Source: Gemmatimonadota bacterium (GTDB lineage Bacteria; 4572-55; J002). Taken from it: DNA of 64,000 nucleotides. A program made the position numbers and the translations under genes. A model generated the notes under the pieces. The model made no database searches. It saw only the letters and a list, made by a program, of their open reading frames with translations, and was not told the origin of the DNA. The stretch spans positions 4,789 to 68,788 of the forward strand of contig RFFQ01000173.1 in assembly GCA_003697105.1 (NCBI GenBank). The letters run 5' to 3'. Shown piece after piece: positions 17,121-25,292 of the stretch (position 1 is the first letter of the stretch; each line of letters starts with the position of its first letter).

Positions 17121-18462
17121 TTAAGGGTATGATTTTATTGGCTTGCGTATCAACCGACCACTCGTAAATACGTGGTTTTTGGTGGGGGAGGTCAATTTGA
17201 CATTCCACATGATACACATGAAGTTGTAAGCGATATGACCGCCATCTTTTTTTACCAGATTGTTGGGCAATCGCGTGCTGAATTTTCCCGTTTTGATACT
17301 GTTGTACCTGCCGGATAGCCTGATCTTCGGGGCGGTTAGGTTGGTGGTACTCACGTATATTGATTTGATCGATGATCGTTTGGGCGGCGGTGGCGGTTGG
17401 ATCGTGTGTTAAAGCACGGCGGGCGGCATCTTTCGCCGCCGTGTACTGTTGGCGTTGCATTAGTGCGTTTGCCTGAGCGATCAAGCTATCTGCCACAGCG
17501 ATTTGGTGGCGTCGTTGGCTGACGTGTGCCAGATAATGCTGTGCGAGGGAATGATCGGGCTCGTACTGTAAAATCGTTTGGTATATCGCGGCGGCGGCTT
17601 CCACTTGGCGGCGCTGGTCATACGTCTTTGCGTGGTGCATTAACTGTTGCAGTACGGTGTTGGTGCGTTTCTGCGTGTTCTGTTCTAGGGTACTATCGAT
17701 CCGTTTTGCCTGTTGATAGTCCGCGAGGGCGGGCTCTAATTCTCCAGATTCCAGATACCGGTTTCCCCGTTCCAAATAGGCGGTGGCTGATAAATGGCGA
17801 ATCTCGTATTGGGTATCTCCCACCGTTTCCAGCAGGGGTTTCAGAAGATCGATTGCCTTTGTGAAATCGCCGCGGGCGATCTGTTGCCGGGCACGGCTGA
17901 TGGCTTCCTGAACATCGGATTCTGGCACAAATGCCATGTGTTTCAGGCACTCTGCCTGCGGGTATTGTTGGCGAACCTGCTGTAATACCTGTTGTGCTTT
18001 TTCCCGCTTATCTTGCGCCATTAGGAGCTGAATTTTCAGGCAGTAACCATCGGTGATGCGCGTGGTATGGCTATAATCTGCGATTAAGGTATTCAGATGT
18101 GTTGCCGCTACCTCTAAATGGTGGGCTTCATAGGCTTTCGTGGCAATTTGCCAGAGGCATTCTCCGATCTGCTCATCCGCGGCATCTGTATTGGCAAAAT
18201 AGTATAAGTTCATGGCGGTGGAATAATCTTGCCGGGCAAAATAATCATCGGCGAGTTGCATATAACACCGGCTACGATTCTTTTTTGCGATTAGCACGTC
18301 TGGAGTTAGTTGGGGTGAGGAATGAATCCGGCGGGTATAATATTGGATGGCGGTAATACAATCCGTTTCTGGAGTGATCGCCACGGGAGAGGTCGCGCCA
18401 CAGCCTTGCCATCCGAAACTGATCGCAAACAGGCTTAAAAGAAGGGTAATTCGGGTAATCAC
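17089..18462 (-). CDS. TPR-repeat lipoprotein
   Basis: A 457-residue protein with an N-terminal signal and probable lipidation Cys21 (GWQGC, an atypical lipobox). Helical repeats fill residues about 30-390, with recognisable TPR units such as residues about 225-330 (A..Y..I...EP...A..YLA). A distinct C-terminal part (about 400-457) has alternating hydrophobic strands (YRLQLHVYHVECQID) and likely forms a small beta domain. It probably assembles or bridges envelope proteins encoded by the same coupled operon. It overlaps the LytR_C gene by four bases and the next gene by 32. Confidence 0.78.
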   Translation of the reverse strand: MITRITLLLSLFAISFGWQGCGATSPVAITPETDCITAIQYYTRRIHSSPQLTPDVLIAKKNRSRCYMQLADDYFARQDYSTAMNLYYFANTDAADEQIGECLWQIATKAYEAHHLEVAATHLNTLIADYSHTTRITDGYCLKIQLLMAQDKREKAQQVLQQVRQQYPQAECLKHMAFVPESDVQEAISRARQQIARGDFTKAIDLLKPLLETVGDTQYEIRHLSATAYLERGNRYLESGELEPALADYQQAKRIDSTLEQNTQKRTNTVLQQLMHHAKTYDQRRQVEAAAAIYQTILQYEPDHSLAQHYLAHVSQRRHQIAVADSLIAQANALMQRQQYTAAKDAARRALTHDPTATAAQTIIDQINIREYHQPNRPEDQAIRQVQQYQNGKIQHAIAQQSGKKRWRSYRLQLHVYHVECQIDLPHQKPRIYEWSVDTQANKIIPLNEITEKITYQ

Positions 18463-19025
18463 GGAGTATGCGAGTAATTTTTCAGAAAAGAGAATAGCTC
18501 GGGGTAATCCTGCCCGATAATCAGCGTAACTTCTAGGAGCCGCGCCGGGTCTTGTTGTTGAATGACATTGTGAGATTTGATGGTTTTACCGACTAATTCG
18601 GCAAAAGACCGGTCGCCAACCCGATCAATGATAACGGTTTCTTCATAATGAAAGCTCCGAGCATTATCAATATTGACGACATCAAAGCCATGATCCCGCA
18701 AATAATCTGTGACCGTTTTCGCGACACCGGGCAGACCGCATCCATTCAGCACTTCCACCCGTACCGGTTTCGGGCGCCCGTTTATATCCATCTCTCGGGT
18801 GATAAACATAGGGTCAGATGAGGCTTCAGCAATGCTTTTATCGTTGGTGTTAAACAGGGATGCCATAGAACTTAAATGAATCTTTTCTGTGGCGGAGAAG
18901 GCATCCGGTTGGCCCGGCACGAAAGCTAAGAGGGTTCCACCCCCAACAAGTACCAAAACCAGACTCAACACAACCGTAACCCGCCCCTTTTTGCCTCGCA
19001 TCCAATTTGATTTCTGAACCCACAT
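18459..19025 (-). CDS. LytR C-terminal domain protein, single-pass membrane
   Basis: A 188-residue protein with one membrane helix near the N-terminus (RVTVVLSLVLVLVGGGTLLA) and a periplasmic LytR_C domain. The diagnostic VEVLNGCGLPGVAKTVTDYL segment and the later DVVNIDNA, ETVIIDR and LEVTLIIGQDY strands match that family. LytR_C domains occur alone or attached to cell-wall polymer transferases; here no LCP catalytic domain is present. The ATG at 19025 has a TTGGAG site seven bases upstream; the longer open frame from 19067 uses TTG without such a site. It is the first gene of the five-gene coupled run down to punA and has a strong promoter. Confidence 0.82.
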   Translation of the reverse strand: MWVQKSNWMRGKKGRVTVVLSLVLVLVGGGTLLAFVPGQPDAFSATEKIHLSSMASLFNTNDKSIAEASSDPMFITREMDINGRPKPVRVEVLNGCGLPGVAKTVTDYLRDHGFDVVNIDNARSFHYEETVIIDRVGDRSFAELVGKTIKSHNVIQQQDPARLLEVTLIIGQDYPELFSFLKNYSHTP

Positions 19026-19079
19026 AGACAAACTCCAATTGATGATGTCGTGTATTGATGATTTCAACTCGTGAATATA

Positions 19080-19108
19080 AGTCTATCAGAATTTTATAGG
19101 AGTGTCAA
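19080..19108 (-). promoter_or_regulatory. Predicted sigma-70 promoter for the LytR_C-to-punA operon
   Basis: Minus strand TTGACA (19103-19108), 17-base spacer, TAGACT (19080-19085), about 55 bases before the chosen ATG. Confidence 0.72.
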
Positions 19109-19183
19109 TCATAAATTTTTAATAGGAGGGTTGCTTACCCGCCATCCCGTCTCCAAACGTTAAAACATCATCTGGAAATAACG

Positions 19184-19212
19184 TTGACCGCGTGTAAGTA
19201 ACATGCTATATT
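19184..19212 (+). promoter_or_regulatory. Predicted sigma-70 promoter for folB-folK
   Basis: TTGACC (19184-19189), 17-base spacer, TATATT (19207-19212), followed by a leader of about 50 bases to the folB ATG. Divergent from the promoter at 19080-19108. Confidence 0.75.
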
Positions 19213-19267
19213 TTGCCACAGTCCAGCCAATCAATTTTAAATGAACCTAATGGGAAAAGGTCATCTT

Positions 19268-19624
19268 ATGGATAAAATCACTTTAAAAGGAATGCGCTTT
19301 TACGGCTATCACGGGGTGTATGAAGTTGAGCGGGAGATGGGTCAATTTTTTGAGGTCGATGTGGAATTGTATGGTGATTTTCGCCAGGCGGCAATTTCGG
19401 ATGATCTGGCGGATACCATCGATTATGGTGCCATTTATGAGACCACCCAACATGCTATTACCACCCACAAATACAAATTATTAGAAGCCGTTGCCGAGCA
19501 TATCGCCGGTGACATTATGGCCGGGCACGACGTGTCGAAAGTGTGTGTGCGGGTGCGTAAAAAAACCGTGCCGGTCCTGGGGTATCTGGACTATGTGGAA
19601 GCGGAAATCACCCGCGAACGATGA
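19268..19624 (+). CDS. folB: Dihydroneopterin aldolase
   Basis: Cleaves dihydroneopterin to 6-hydroxymethyl-dihydropterin and glycolaldehyde in folate synthesis. Family hallmarks: FYGYHGVYEVEREMGQ (substrate-binding Tyr and Glu), TIDYGAIYE and LLEAVAEHIA, with a catalytic Lys in VRVRKKTVP. 119 residues, normal. The open frame extends nine residues upstream, but the ATG at 19268 has AAAAGG eight bases before it and gives the usual N-terminus. The last bases overlap the folK start (ATGA), so the two successive pathway enzymes are coupled. Confidence 0.94.
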   Translation: MDKITLKGMRFYGYHGVYEVEREMGQFFEVDVELYGDFRQAAISDDLADTIDYGAIYETTQHAITTHKYKLLEAVAEHIAGDIMAGHDVSKVCVRVRKKTVPVLGYLDYVEAEITRER

Positions 19625-20082
19625 GCACGGTATATCTGGGTTTGGGGTCTAATGTGGGGGATCGGGGTCGCTTTTTGGCACAAGCGGTGACGGCATTAAA
19701 CCAAACTCAAGGCATCTCCGTCCGCTGGTGTTCCCGCCTTGTAGAGACTTCCCCGCTCGGTGGAATGCCCCAACCGGCGTATCTGAATGCGGTGGTTGAG
19801 GTGGCGACCTCGCTCCGGCCGGAAGCGTTGCTCCGCTGTATTCAGCGGATTGAAACCAGTTTAGGGCGCCGGCGAACTATCCGCTGGGGACCGCGCCCGA
19901 TTGATATTGATATTCTGCTGTGGGAAGATCAGATTATCCGGTCTCCAGAATTGGTCATTCCCCACCCGGGCTTTCACCACCGCCCGTTTTTACTCCAGTT
20001 AATGATCGAGCGCCAACCGTTGATGAGACATCCGGTAGAACGATGTACCCTGTTTGAACTGTATCGATTATACAAAACCTAG
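19621..20082 (+). CDS. folK: 6-Hydroxymethyl-dihydropterin pyrophosphokinase
   Basis: Transfers pyrophosphate from ATP to the product of FolB. Signatures: YLGLGSNVGDR at the N-terminus, VETSPLGG, YLNAVVEV, RRxxRWGPRPIDIDILL (the HPPK signature with the two metal-binding Asp residues) and IPHPGFHHRPFLL. 153 residues, typical. Overlaps folB by four bases. A terminator follows at 20122-20155; folP is not adjacent. Confidence 0.95.
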   Translation: MSTVYLGLGSNVGDRGRFLAQAVTALNQTQGISVRWCSRLVETSPLGGMPQPAYLNAVVEVATSLRPEALLRCIQRIETSLGRRRTIRWGPRPIDIDILLWEDQIIRSPELVIPHPGFHHRPFLLQLMIERQPLMRHPVERCTLFELYRLYKT

Positions 20083-20121
20083 CTGCCACGCCTTTTTTTG
20101 ATGGTGGTTTATTTAATCCAT

Positions 20122-20155
20122 AAGCCTATTTTCGGAATGAAAATCGGGCTTTTTT
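20122..20155 (+). terminator. Intrinsic terminator after folK
   Basis: AAGCC-TATTTTC pairs with GAAAAT-CGGGCTT around the loop GGAAT, with one bulged base, followed by a run of T residues. Confidence 0.78.
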
Positions 20156-20234
20156 GGTGTTTGATATTACCTTACCGTGATATGCTTTGAAGTGTCTGCC
20201 GGTGGACTCAGCGTAAACCTCAAGGGAGGTCGTC

Positions 20235-21911
20235 ATGGAACAAACCCATCTTATCCTTCAAGAGCGATATGTCATCCAGACCGTTTTAGGGCGTGGTGGT
20301 TTTGCGACCACATATCTTGCGGAGGATACCCGCAGTGGGCATTCTGTCGCGATTAAATGCCTCTCTTTTGAGCACATTGACGAATGGAAAACGTGGGAAC
20401 TTGCCGAACGGGAAGCCAAGGTATTAAAACATCTCCATCACCCGCAAATTCCAGATTACATTGACTTTTTTACGCGGGAACATTCGGATCAGTTAGAGGT
20501 CTATTTAGTTCAGGAATTTGTGGAAGGCAAAAATCTGGCGCAATGGGTCAAAGAAGGTCGCCATTTTTCGGAAACCGAGGTGGTGCGTATAGCGCTAAGT
20601 CTTGCCGGTGTGCTAGAATATCTCCAACACCGTTCGCCACCCATTATCCACCGGGACATTAAGCCCAGCAACATCATCCTTACTTATGATAATCGACCCT
20701 ATTTGATTGATTTTGGAGCGGTACGGGATCAACTGCTTTCCGAACGCACGCGCTTGATGGGAGGTGTGACGATTGTCGGAACCTATGGTTACATGCCCCT
20801 TGAGCAATTTGAGGGTCGTCCAGTACCAAACTCGGATATTTTTTCTTTAGGGATGACCTTAATCTATTTGCTTTCTCATCGGGAACCGGCAGACATCGAT
20901 AAAAAGGGTTTAAAACTGAATTTCCGGCCGGTAGTGCATATTTCGGCAGGGTTTGCGCGCATCCTTGACAAGATGATCGAACCGGATCACACCCGGCGAT
21001 ATCCCAGTGCCACTGCGCTCAAACGAGATTTAGAAAACCTGCAACAGCGCCGGGTGCCCTATATACCGGTTGGAACACCTAAATTTTGGTTACCGGTGCT
21101 GGGGGTTATCCTCCTATTTTTGGTGCTGATGGTGCGTCCGGATAGACCGCCGGTCGCGCCGGAAGATACACCCTCTACCTCTAACATCACACGACAATCA
21201 AGCCGGTCAACAGAAAATACCCCCGCGCCTGAATATAAGCCCACCATCCCCGAAGGCAATCCAGTGGTAAAGGGGCAGTTGAGGTTTGATGGCCAACCGG
21301 TTCACCGCCTAACATCCGCAATTCCCCGATTTTGGTTTCGGAATGAAGATTCTGGCAAAGCATATACGGCGAATGCAGTCTATTTAGGAGAGAGCCAATT
21401 TGCGATTTACGACTTACCGGCAGGGCGATTTGGTATCAGTGTCAACATCGACGCAAACCCAGCGAATCCGTCCAGTTATCCGGGGGATTTTCGGGCATGG
21501 GAGGTGTTTCAGGTGACAGAGCAGAGACCTCTTTATTTAGAGATTGACCTGCAACAGATCATTCGCCTGCTTGCCCCTCAGGATAATGATCGAGTCCTCA
21601 AAGGGTGGGGTGCTGTTTGTGATAACGAGGTTGTGATCACTTCTCCGGTCACGTTTCGCTGGGAGTCTTTGGGAGAAGGGGTGTACTACGATTATGCGAT
21701 TCAATTGATCGGTTGCCCTTATGAATCCAAACGATCCATTGCCGGGGAGACCACACCCCGCACCACCCTTGAACTTAATTTACCCCCGAACGCCGCCAAT
21801 GAATTTTATTTACTGACCCTATATGCTCGCAAAAATGGGCGCCGGATTGGCATGTTAATGACCCATGGCGCTAATGGGTATGGCTGGGATTATCGATTTA
21901 GAGTCCGCTAA
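20235..21911 (+). CDS. Transmembrane serine/threonine protein kinase
   Basis: A 558-residue Hanks-type kinase. The cytoplasmic kinase domain (residues 11-270) has the G-loop LGRGGFATT, VAIK (Lys41), HRDIKPSNI (Asp141), IDFG (Asp159), GTYGYMPLEQF and the DIFSLGMTLIYLL segment; all catalytic residues are intact. One membrane helix lies at about 284-300. The outer part begins with a Pro/Ser/Thr-rich linker and then a beta-rich sensor region (about 350-558) that has no PASTA repeats; its VxGQLRFDGQPV start resembles regulatory-like Ig folds. A GGGAGG site precedes the ATG. Signal and targets are unknown; the bactofilins and amidase in the window are only speculative partners. It converges on mltF. 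Confidence 0.92.
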   Translation: MEQTHLILQERYVIQTVLGRGGFATTYLAEDTRSGHSVAIKCLSFEHIDEWKTWELAEREAKVLKHLHHPQIPDYIDFFTREHSDQLEVYLVQEFVEGKNLAQWVKEGRHFSETEVVRIALSLAGVLEYLQHRSPPIIHRDIKPSNIILTYDNRPYLIDFGAVRDQLLSERTRLMGGVTIVGTYGYMPLEQFEGRPVPNSDIFSLGMTLIYLLSHREPADIDKKGLKLNFRPVVHISAGFARILDKMIEPDHTRRYPSATALKRDLENLQQRRVPYIPVGTPKFWLPVLGVILLFLVLMVRPDRPPVAPEDTPSTSNITRQSSRSTENTPAPEYKPTIPEGNPVVKGQLRFDGQPVHRLTSAIPRFWFRNEDSGKAYTANAVYLGESQFAIYDLPAGRFGISVNIDANPANPSSYPGDFRAWEVFQVTEQRPLYLEIDLQQIIRLLAPQDNDRVLKGWGAVCDNEVVITSPVTFRWESLGEGVYYDYAIQLIGCPYESKRSIAGETTPRTTLELNLPPNAANEFYLLTLYARKNGRRIGMLMTHGANGYGWDYRFRVR

Positions 21912-21917
21912 ATCGAT
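21892..21917. repeat. Perfect inverted repeat over the kinase stop codon
   Basis: ATCGATTTAG and CTAAATCGAT form a perfect 10-base stem with a six-base loop; the kinase stop TAA lies in the 3' arm. There is no T tract on either strand. It sits at the convergent junction with mltF (18-base gap) and may act as an mRNA-end stabiliser or weak bidirectional terminator. Confidence 0.6.
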
Positions 21918-21929
21918 GCCGTTTGGCGA

Positions 21930-23354
21930 CTATTCGATCAATTCCGCGTAATGGACATACCGGTTGAGAATCTGATCAACGTAATTGACCGGCTCTTCCC
22001 CCCGGCAATAGCCATATTCAACCACATCATCGTTGTAGTAGGCTTCTTTGGATTTTAGCTGGAGGAAGTAGCTCACGTTATTTTCCCAGACATTGGGGTT
22101 TTTACCATATTTTATGGCTAAGCGGCGTGCATCCTCCACATGCCCTACTCCGGCATTATACGAGGCGAGTACAAATTTTAGGCGCTCGGTTGAATCCGGG
22201 ATCGATTCTGCCCAATACGCCGTGAGCCATTTGAGAAAATTTGTACCGGCAGTGATATTTTGACGGGGGTCCCATAAATCCCGGGCTCCAAATTTCCGGC
22301 CCGTTCGGGGCATCAGTTGCATTAGACCCGTTGCCCCCGCCCACGAACGGGCATTGGGATTAAATTGTGATTCCTGATAGATTTGAGCCGCCAACAAGCG
22401 CCAATCCCACCGGAGTTCGTCCGCTTTGGCTTTGAGCAGGTCATCATATTTGGAAATCCGCCCGCTGATTTTGGCAAAATAGTCACTATCTAACCGTTGC
22501 CGAAAGGCTCTTCGATTTTTGTAATACTTGTTGTAAACTACGTTATAAAGCGTGGTTCGCCGGTTTCTTGCCAACCAAGCATTGATTGAATCCAATAAGA
22601 CCGGTGCATTTTTTCGCACGCCCCAGGCAATTTGTTGCTCCAAGCTCACTGGTGTCGCCGCATCAATATTGGTATAATATCCCTGATTGATGTAGGCGAT
22701 GTTTTCATCGGTGACCGTATAATCAATCACCCCCTCGGAAACCTGCCGGATTAAGTCCTCTACGGATGCGCTGTCGGGCGCATACTGGATATTAATATCT
22801 CCCCCAATTTCTTCGGAGAGGGTTTTTAAGCGGGTTTCAAATGCCGACCCCCGTTTGACATAGACGGTTTTACCGATGAGATCTATCGGACTGCGGATCA
22901 GTTTGCGCTCCAGCTCGTACTCACGCATTTGCTCCCAACCATCCGGCTTTCGTTGTACCAATACTTGGCGGCTTGTCAGCAGTCGATCGGTGAATTGGAT
23001 CCGTTTGGCGCGTTCTTTGGTGACGGTTAAATTCGCCGCGATTATATCACCTTCCCCCGTATTGAGTTTGTGGATTGCCTCGCTGAGGTTTTTAACAATC
23101 ACAATTTTCAATTTTACCCCGAGATGTTCCGCCAGAATGTTCAGCATCTCATAATCATATCCCATCACCTGCCCTTTGTAGATAAAATAACTCGTCGCAC
23201 TATATCCGGTAATGCCGATTAGTTCCCCCCGGGCTTGGATTTCAGGTAGGTCAATCTGGACGTGGGGGGGAGAAGAGGTCGTTTCCTGTTTGGGTTCGGA
23301 TAGAGCAAGGATGGCAATGATGATGAATGCTGAAGCCAACACGTTCCGGATCAT
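21930..23354 (-). CDS. mltF: Membrane-bound lytic murein transglycosylase F-like
   Basis: Cleaves peptidoglycan glycan strands. Two domains: a periplasmic solute-binding (SBP_bac_3) domain, residues about 35-265, with the AANLTVTKERAKRIQFT motif of regulatory modules, and an SLT goosefoot domain, about 315-450, with QESQFNPNA (catalytic Glu328), GATGLMQLMP and NITAGTNFL, then YNAGVGHV. The N-terminus is a signal or anchor helix without a clear lipobox. I chose the ATG at 23354, five bases after a GGAGG that lies just inside the longer open frame from 23366. 474 residues, as in the MltF family. Likely bound to the periplasmic face of a membrane. Confidence 0.92.
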   Translation of the reverse strand: MIRNVLASAFIIIAILALSEPKQETTSSPPHVQIDLPEIQARGELIGITGYSATSYFIYKGQVMGYDYEMLNILAEHLGVKLKIVIVKNLSEAIHKLNTGEGDIIAANLTVTKERAKRIQFTDRLLTSRQVLVQRKPDGWEQMREYELERKLIRSPIDLIGKTVYVKRGSAFETRLKTLSEEIGGDINIQYAPDSASVEDLIRQVSEGVIDYTVTDENIAYINQGYYTNIDAATPVSLEQQIAWGVRKNAPVLLDSINAWLARNRRTTLYNVVYNKYYKNRRAFRQRLDSDYFAKISGRISKYDDLLKAKADELRWDWRLLAAQIYQESQFNPNARSWAGATGLMQLMPRTGRKFGARDLWDPRQNITAGTNFLKWLTAYWAESIPDSTERLKFVLASYNAGVGHVEDARRLAIKYGKNPNVWENNVSYFLQLKSKEAYYNDDVVEYGYCRGEEPVNYVDQILNRYVHYAELIE

Positions 23355-23410
23355 TTGCGCCTCCATTATGTGGGAACCGGTGTTGTGAATTTCAGCAGAA
23401 TAGCGCGATT

Positions 23411-23439
23411 AATATTTGGGATTCGGGGTAAAATGTCAA
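23411..23439 (-). promoter_or_regulatory. Possible promoter for mltF
   Basis: Minus strand TTGACA (23434-23439) with AATATT 17 bases away (23411-23416), about 57 bases before the ATG. The -10 is poor, so this is less certain than others in the window. Confidence 0.45.
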
Positions 23440-23459
23440 GATAAACTTGGCAAGATCAA

Positions 23460-23493
23460 AAATGCCCTATCCATCCTGAGATCAATAGGGCAT
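23460..23493 (-). terminator. Intrinsic terminator after the Ig-like lipoprotein gene
   Basis: Minus strand ATGCCCTAT and ATAGGGCAT form a perfect nine-base stem (outer limits 23462-23493) with a 14-base loop, followed by T residues. Confidence 0.8.
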
Positions 23494-23518
23494 GGAAGAT
23501 TCTGTTTTACTGAAGAGG

Positions 23519-25279
23519 CTACTGGTTTAGGATAAAATATACGTAGTCATCAAGAAGTGGCGCACCTCCCGGGTCGGTGGCGATAACTTCCACCCGCCAG
23601 TCCGGGTAGATGGTTGAAGTTAGCGTTCGGGTGACGGTGCGGATCGTGGCATTAGTGGTATTGATGGCAATTAAATCCCACGTTTGAGTATCGCTATTGT
23701 AATTTCGCCAACGGACGGTAAATCCATCAACGTTATCCAATTGCACTTCCCACCGTACCGTCACCGGATTATCCACCATTTCACCATCTTGTGGCTGGAT
23801 AATGTGCAGGTAGGACTCCGATTGAACTAGGGTAAAGTTGACCTGATCCGCATCGAGAACATTACCGTCTATATCGTAACCGGATACGGTTGCCCGGAAT
23901 TCCGTGATCGTTTCCGGCAACTCAATGTGAAAACTGTCGGCTTCCGTGGTTTCCTGCGTGATGATACCCCACTCACCGTTCTGATTTCCTTCGATCACGA
24001 TACCAAAATAGCTCAAGTCCATTCCTGAACTCCCCCAGTGGAAGGTGACCGGATTCGTTACTTCGGCGTTCTCATCGGGTTCGGTAATCTGGACGGTATG
24101 ACTCAGGGGGCTATTGGCGACCTGACGCCAGTCACTATCTGCGGGTTCGCCACCAATTCCGTTATTATTCTGATCGAGCGGGTAGCCCGTTTGGCTCATA
24201 ATCGTAGCGGACAGCCACACTTCCGCGACATCGCTTATCGGCGAGGGGTAATAATAATGAAAGCCACGTAGGTCACTATCAATGGTGATCGAGCCATAGA
24301 TCCATTCAGTTTGCTGGCGTACCCGAATATTGGCGGTTGTCAGTGTGGCGACATCCATCTTTTGATCGAACCGTAACCGGAATCCAATATCATTTGTCAA
24401 TAGGCGTATGCCGGCAACTGTCGGATACAGTTGTTCATCTGCTACTAAAAATTTCCATTCCAGATTTTCCGTGTAAGGGTAGTAGCGGTTATTGCGTCGT
24501 TCCATTAGGGGATTCCCACTGGTATCCTGCATGGCACTAACGTTCACACTGACGTGGTAGGTAGTATTATTTTGGAGCGGATCGACCGGTTCAAAGCGCA
24601 CTGTAGTGTTGGAGAGCGTGATGCGTTCCAAAGGTACCAGTTCCGTCCCTTCGGCAAAGAGTTTGACCGTATTGGTGTTCAGGTAGGTGGTATCCATGGG
24701 ACCGCCGGCAAACCGAAGTTGGATGATCGGGCGTCGGTCGGTCATCCGTCTTTCAGTGGGAGTCTGGTCGGTTAGGTACGGGTACTCAATATCACGCAGA
24801 CCCAGTTCGCCCCCGGCGGTGAAAAAGGTTGTCCGAAAATAGTCGAGTGGGGGTGCATCGATTTGCCCGTTGTCGTTGCCGTCCAATGGGTTTCCAGCAA
24901 TATCTTTGGCAGAATCTTGAATCGTCAGGATGAATGCACCTTGGGGTAGGGAGGCATCCGGGATAAAGGTTAACGTATAGGTGGGCACATGGTAGCTCAG
25001 CTCACCGGTGACCGGTCCCACATTGAGATCACCAGCCGTTTGATAGACGCTCACGGTGGTCTGATTCAACGTTTCGGGGTTCATAGCTTCCGAAAACTGG
25101 ACGACCAATTTGGCATACGGGGTGACCTCCCCGGAGGTGGCATTGACCACAGTTGGAGACACTTTATCGGTCAGACCCGCAAGGTCTCCTGGATCGGAGT
25201 CTGGGTGTAACGGGTTATCTTCCTGACTGCAACCCGCCACCAGCATCACCGTGAGTAAAATCGTGATTATCTGCTTCAT
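23519..25279 (-). CDS. Lipoprotein with bacterial Ig-like (Big_5/SbsA-type) domains
   Basis: A 586-residue lipoprotein (lipobox LVAGC, Cys17). Two SbsA-like Ig domains come first: residues about 40-150 (PTVVNATSGEV..., VQFSEAMNPETLN, LTIQDSAKDIAGNPL) and about 175-280 (IIQLRFAG, NNTTYHVSVNVSAMQDTSGNPL), with a third, weaker one to about 370. The C-terminal third contains two more beta-sandwich units with shared ITEPDENAEVTNPVTFHW and IIQPQDGEMVDNPVTVRW starts. No catalytic motif. The gene begins 13 bases after the outer-membrane-protein gene upstream and ends before a clear terminator, so the two form an operon. Confidence 0.82.
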   Translation of the reverse strand: MKQIITILLTVMLVAGCSQEDNPLHPDSDPGDLAGLTDKVSPTVVNATSGEVTPYAKLVVQFSEAMNPETLNQTTVSVYQTAGDLNVGPVTGELSYHVPTYTLTFIPDASLPQGAFILTIQDSAKDIAGNPLDGNDNGQIDAPPLDYFRTTFFTAGGELGLRDIEYPYLTDQTPTERRMTDRRPIIQLRFAGGPMDTTYLNTNTVKLFAEGTELVPLERITLSNTTVRFEPVDPLQNNTTYHVSVNVSAMQDTSGNPLMERRNNRYYPYTENLEWKFLVADEQLYPTVAGIRLLTNDIGFRLRFDQKMDVATLTTANIRVRQQTEWIYGSITIDSDLRGFHYYYPSPISDVAEVWLSATIMSQTGYPLDQNNNGIGGEPADSDWRQVANSPLSHTVQITEPDENAEVTNPVTFHWGSSGMDLSYFGIVIEGNQNGEWGIITQETTEADSFHIELPETITEFRATVSGYDIDGNVLDADQVNFTLVQSESYLHIIQPQDGEMVDNPVTVRWEVQLDNVDGFTVRWRNYNSDTQTWDLIAINTTNATIRTVTRTLTSTIYPDWRVEVIATDPGGAPLLDDYVYFILNQ

Positions 25280-25292
25280 GGTGTCGTCCTCC

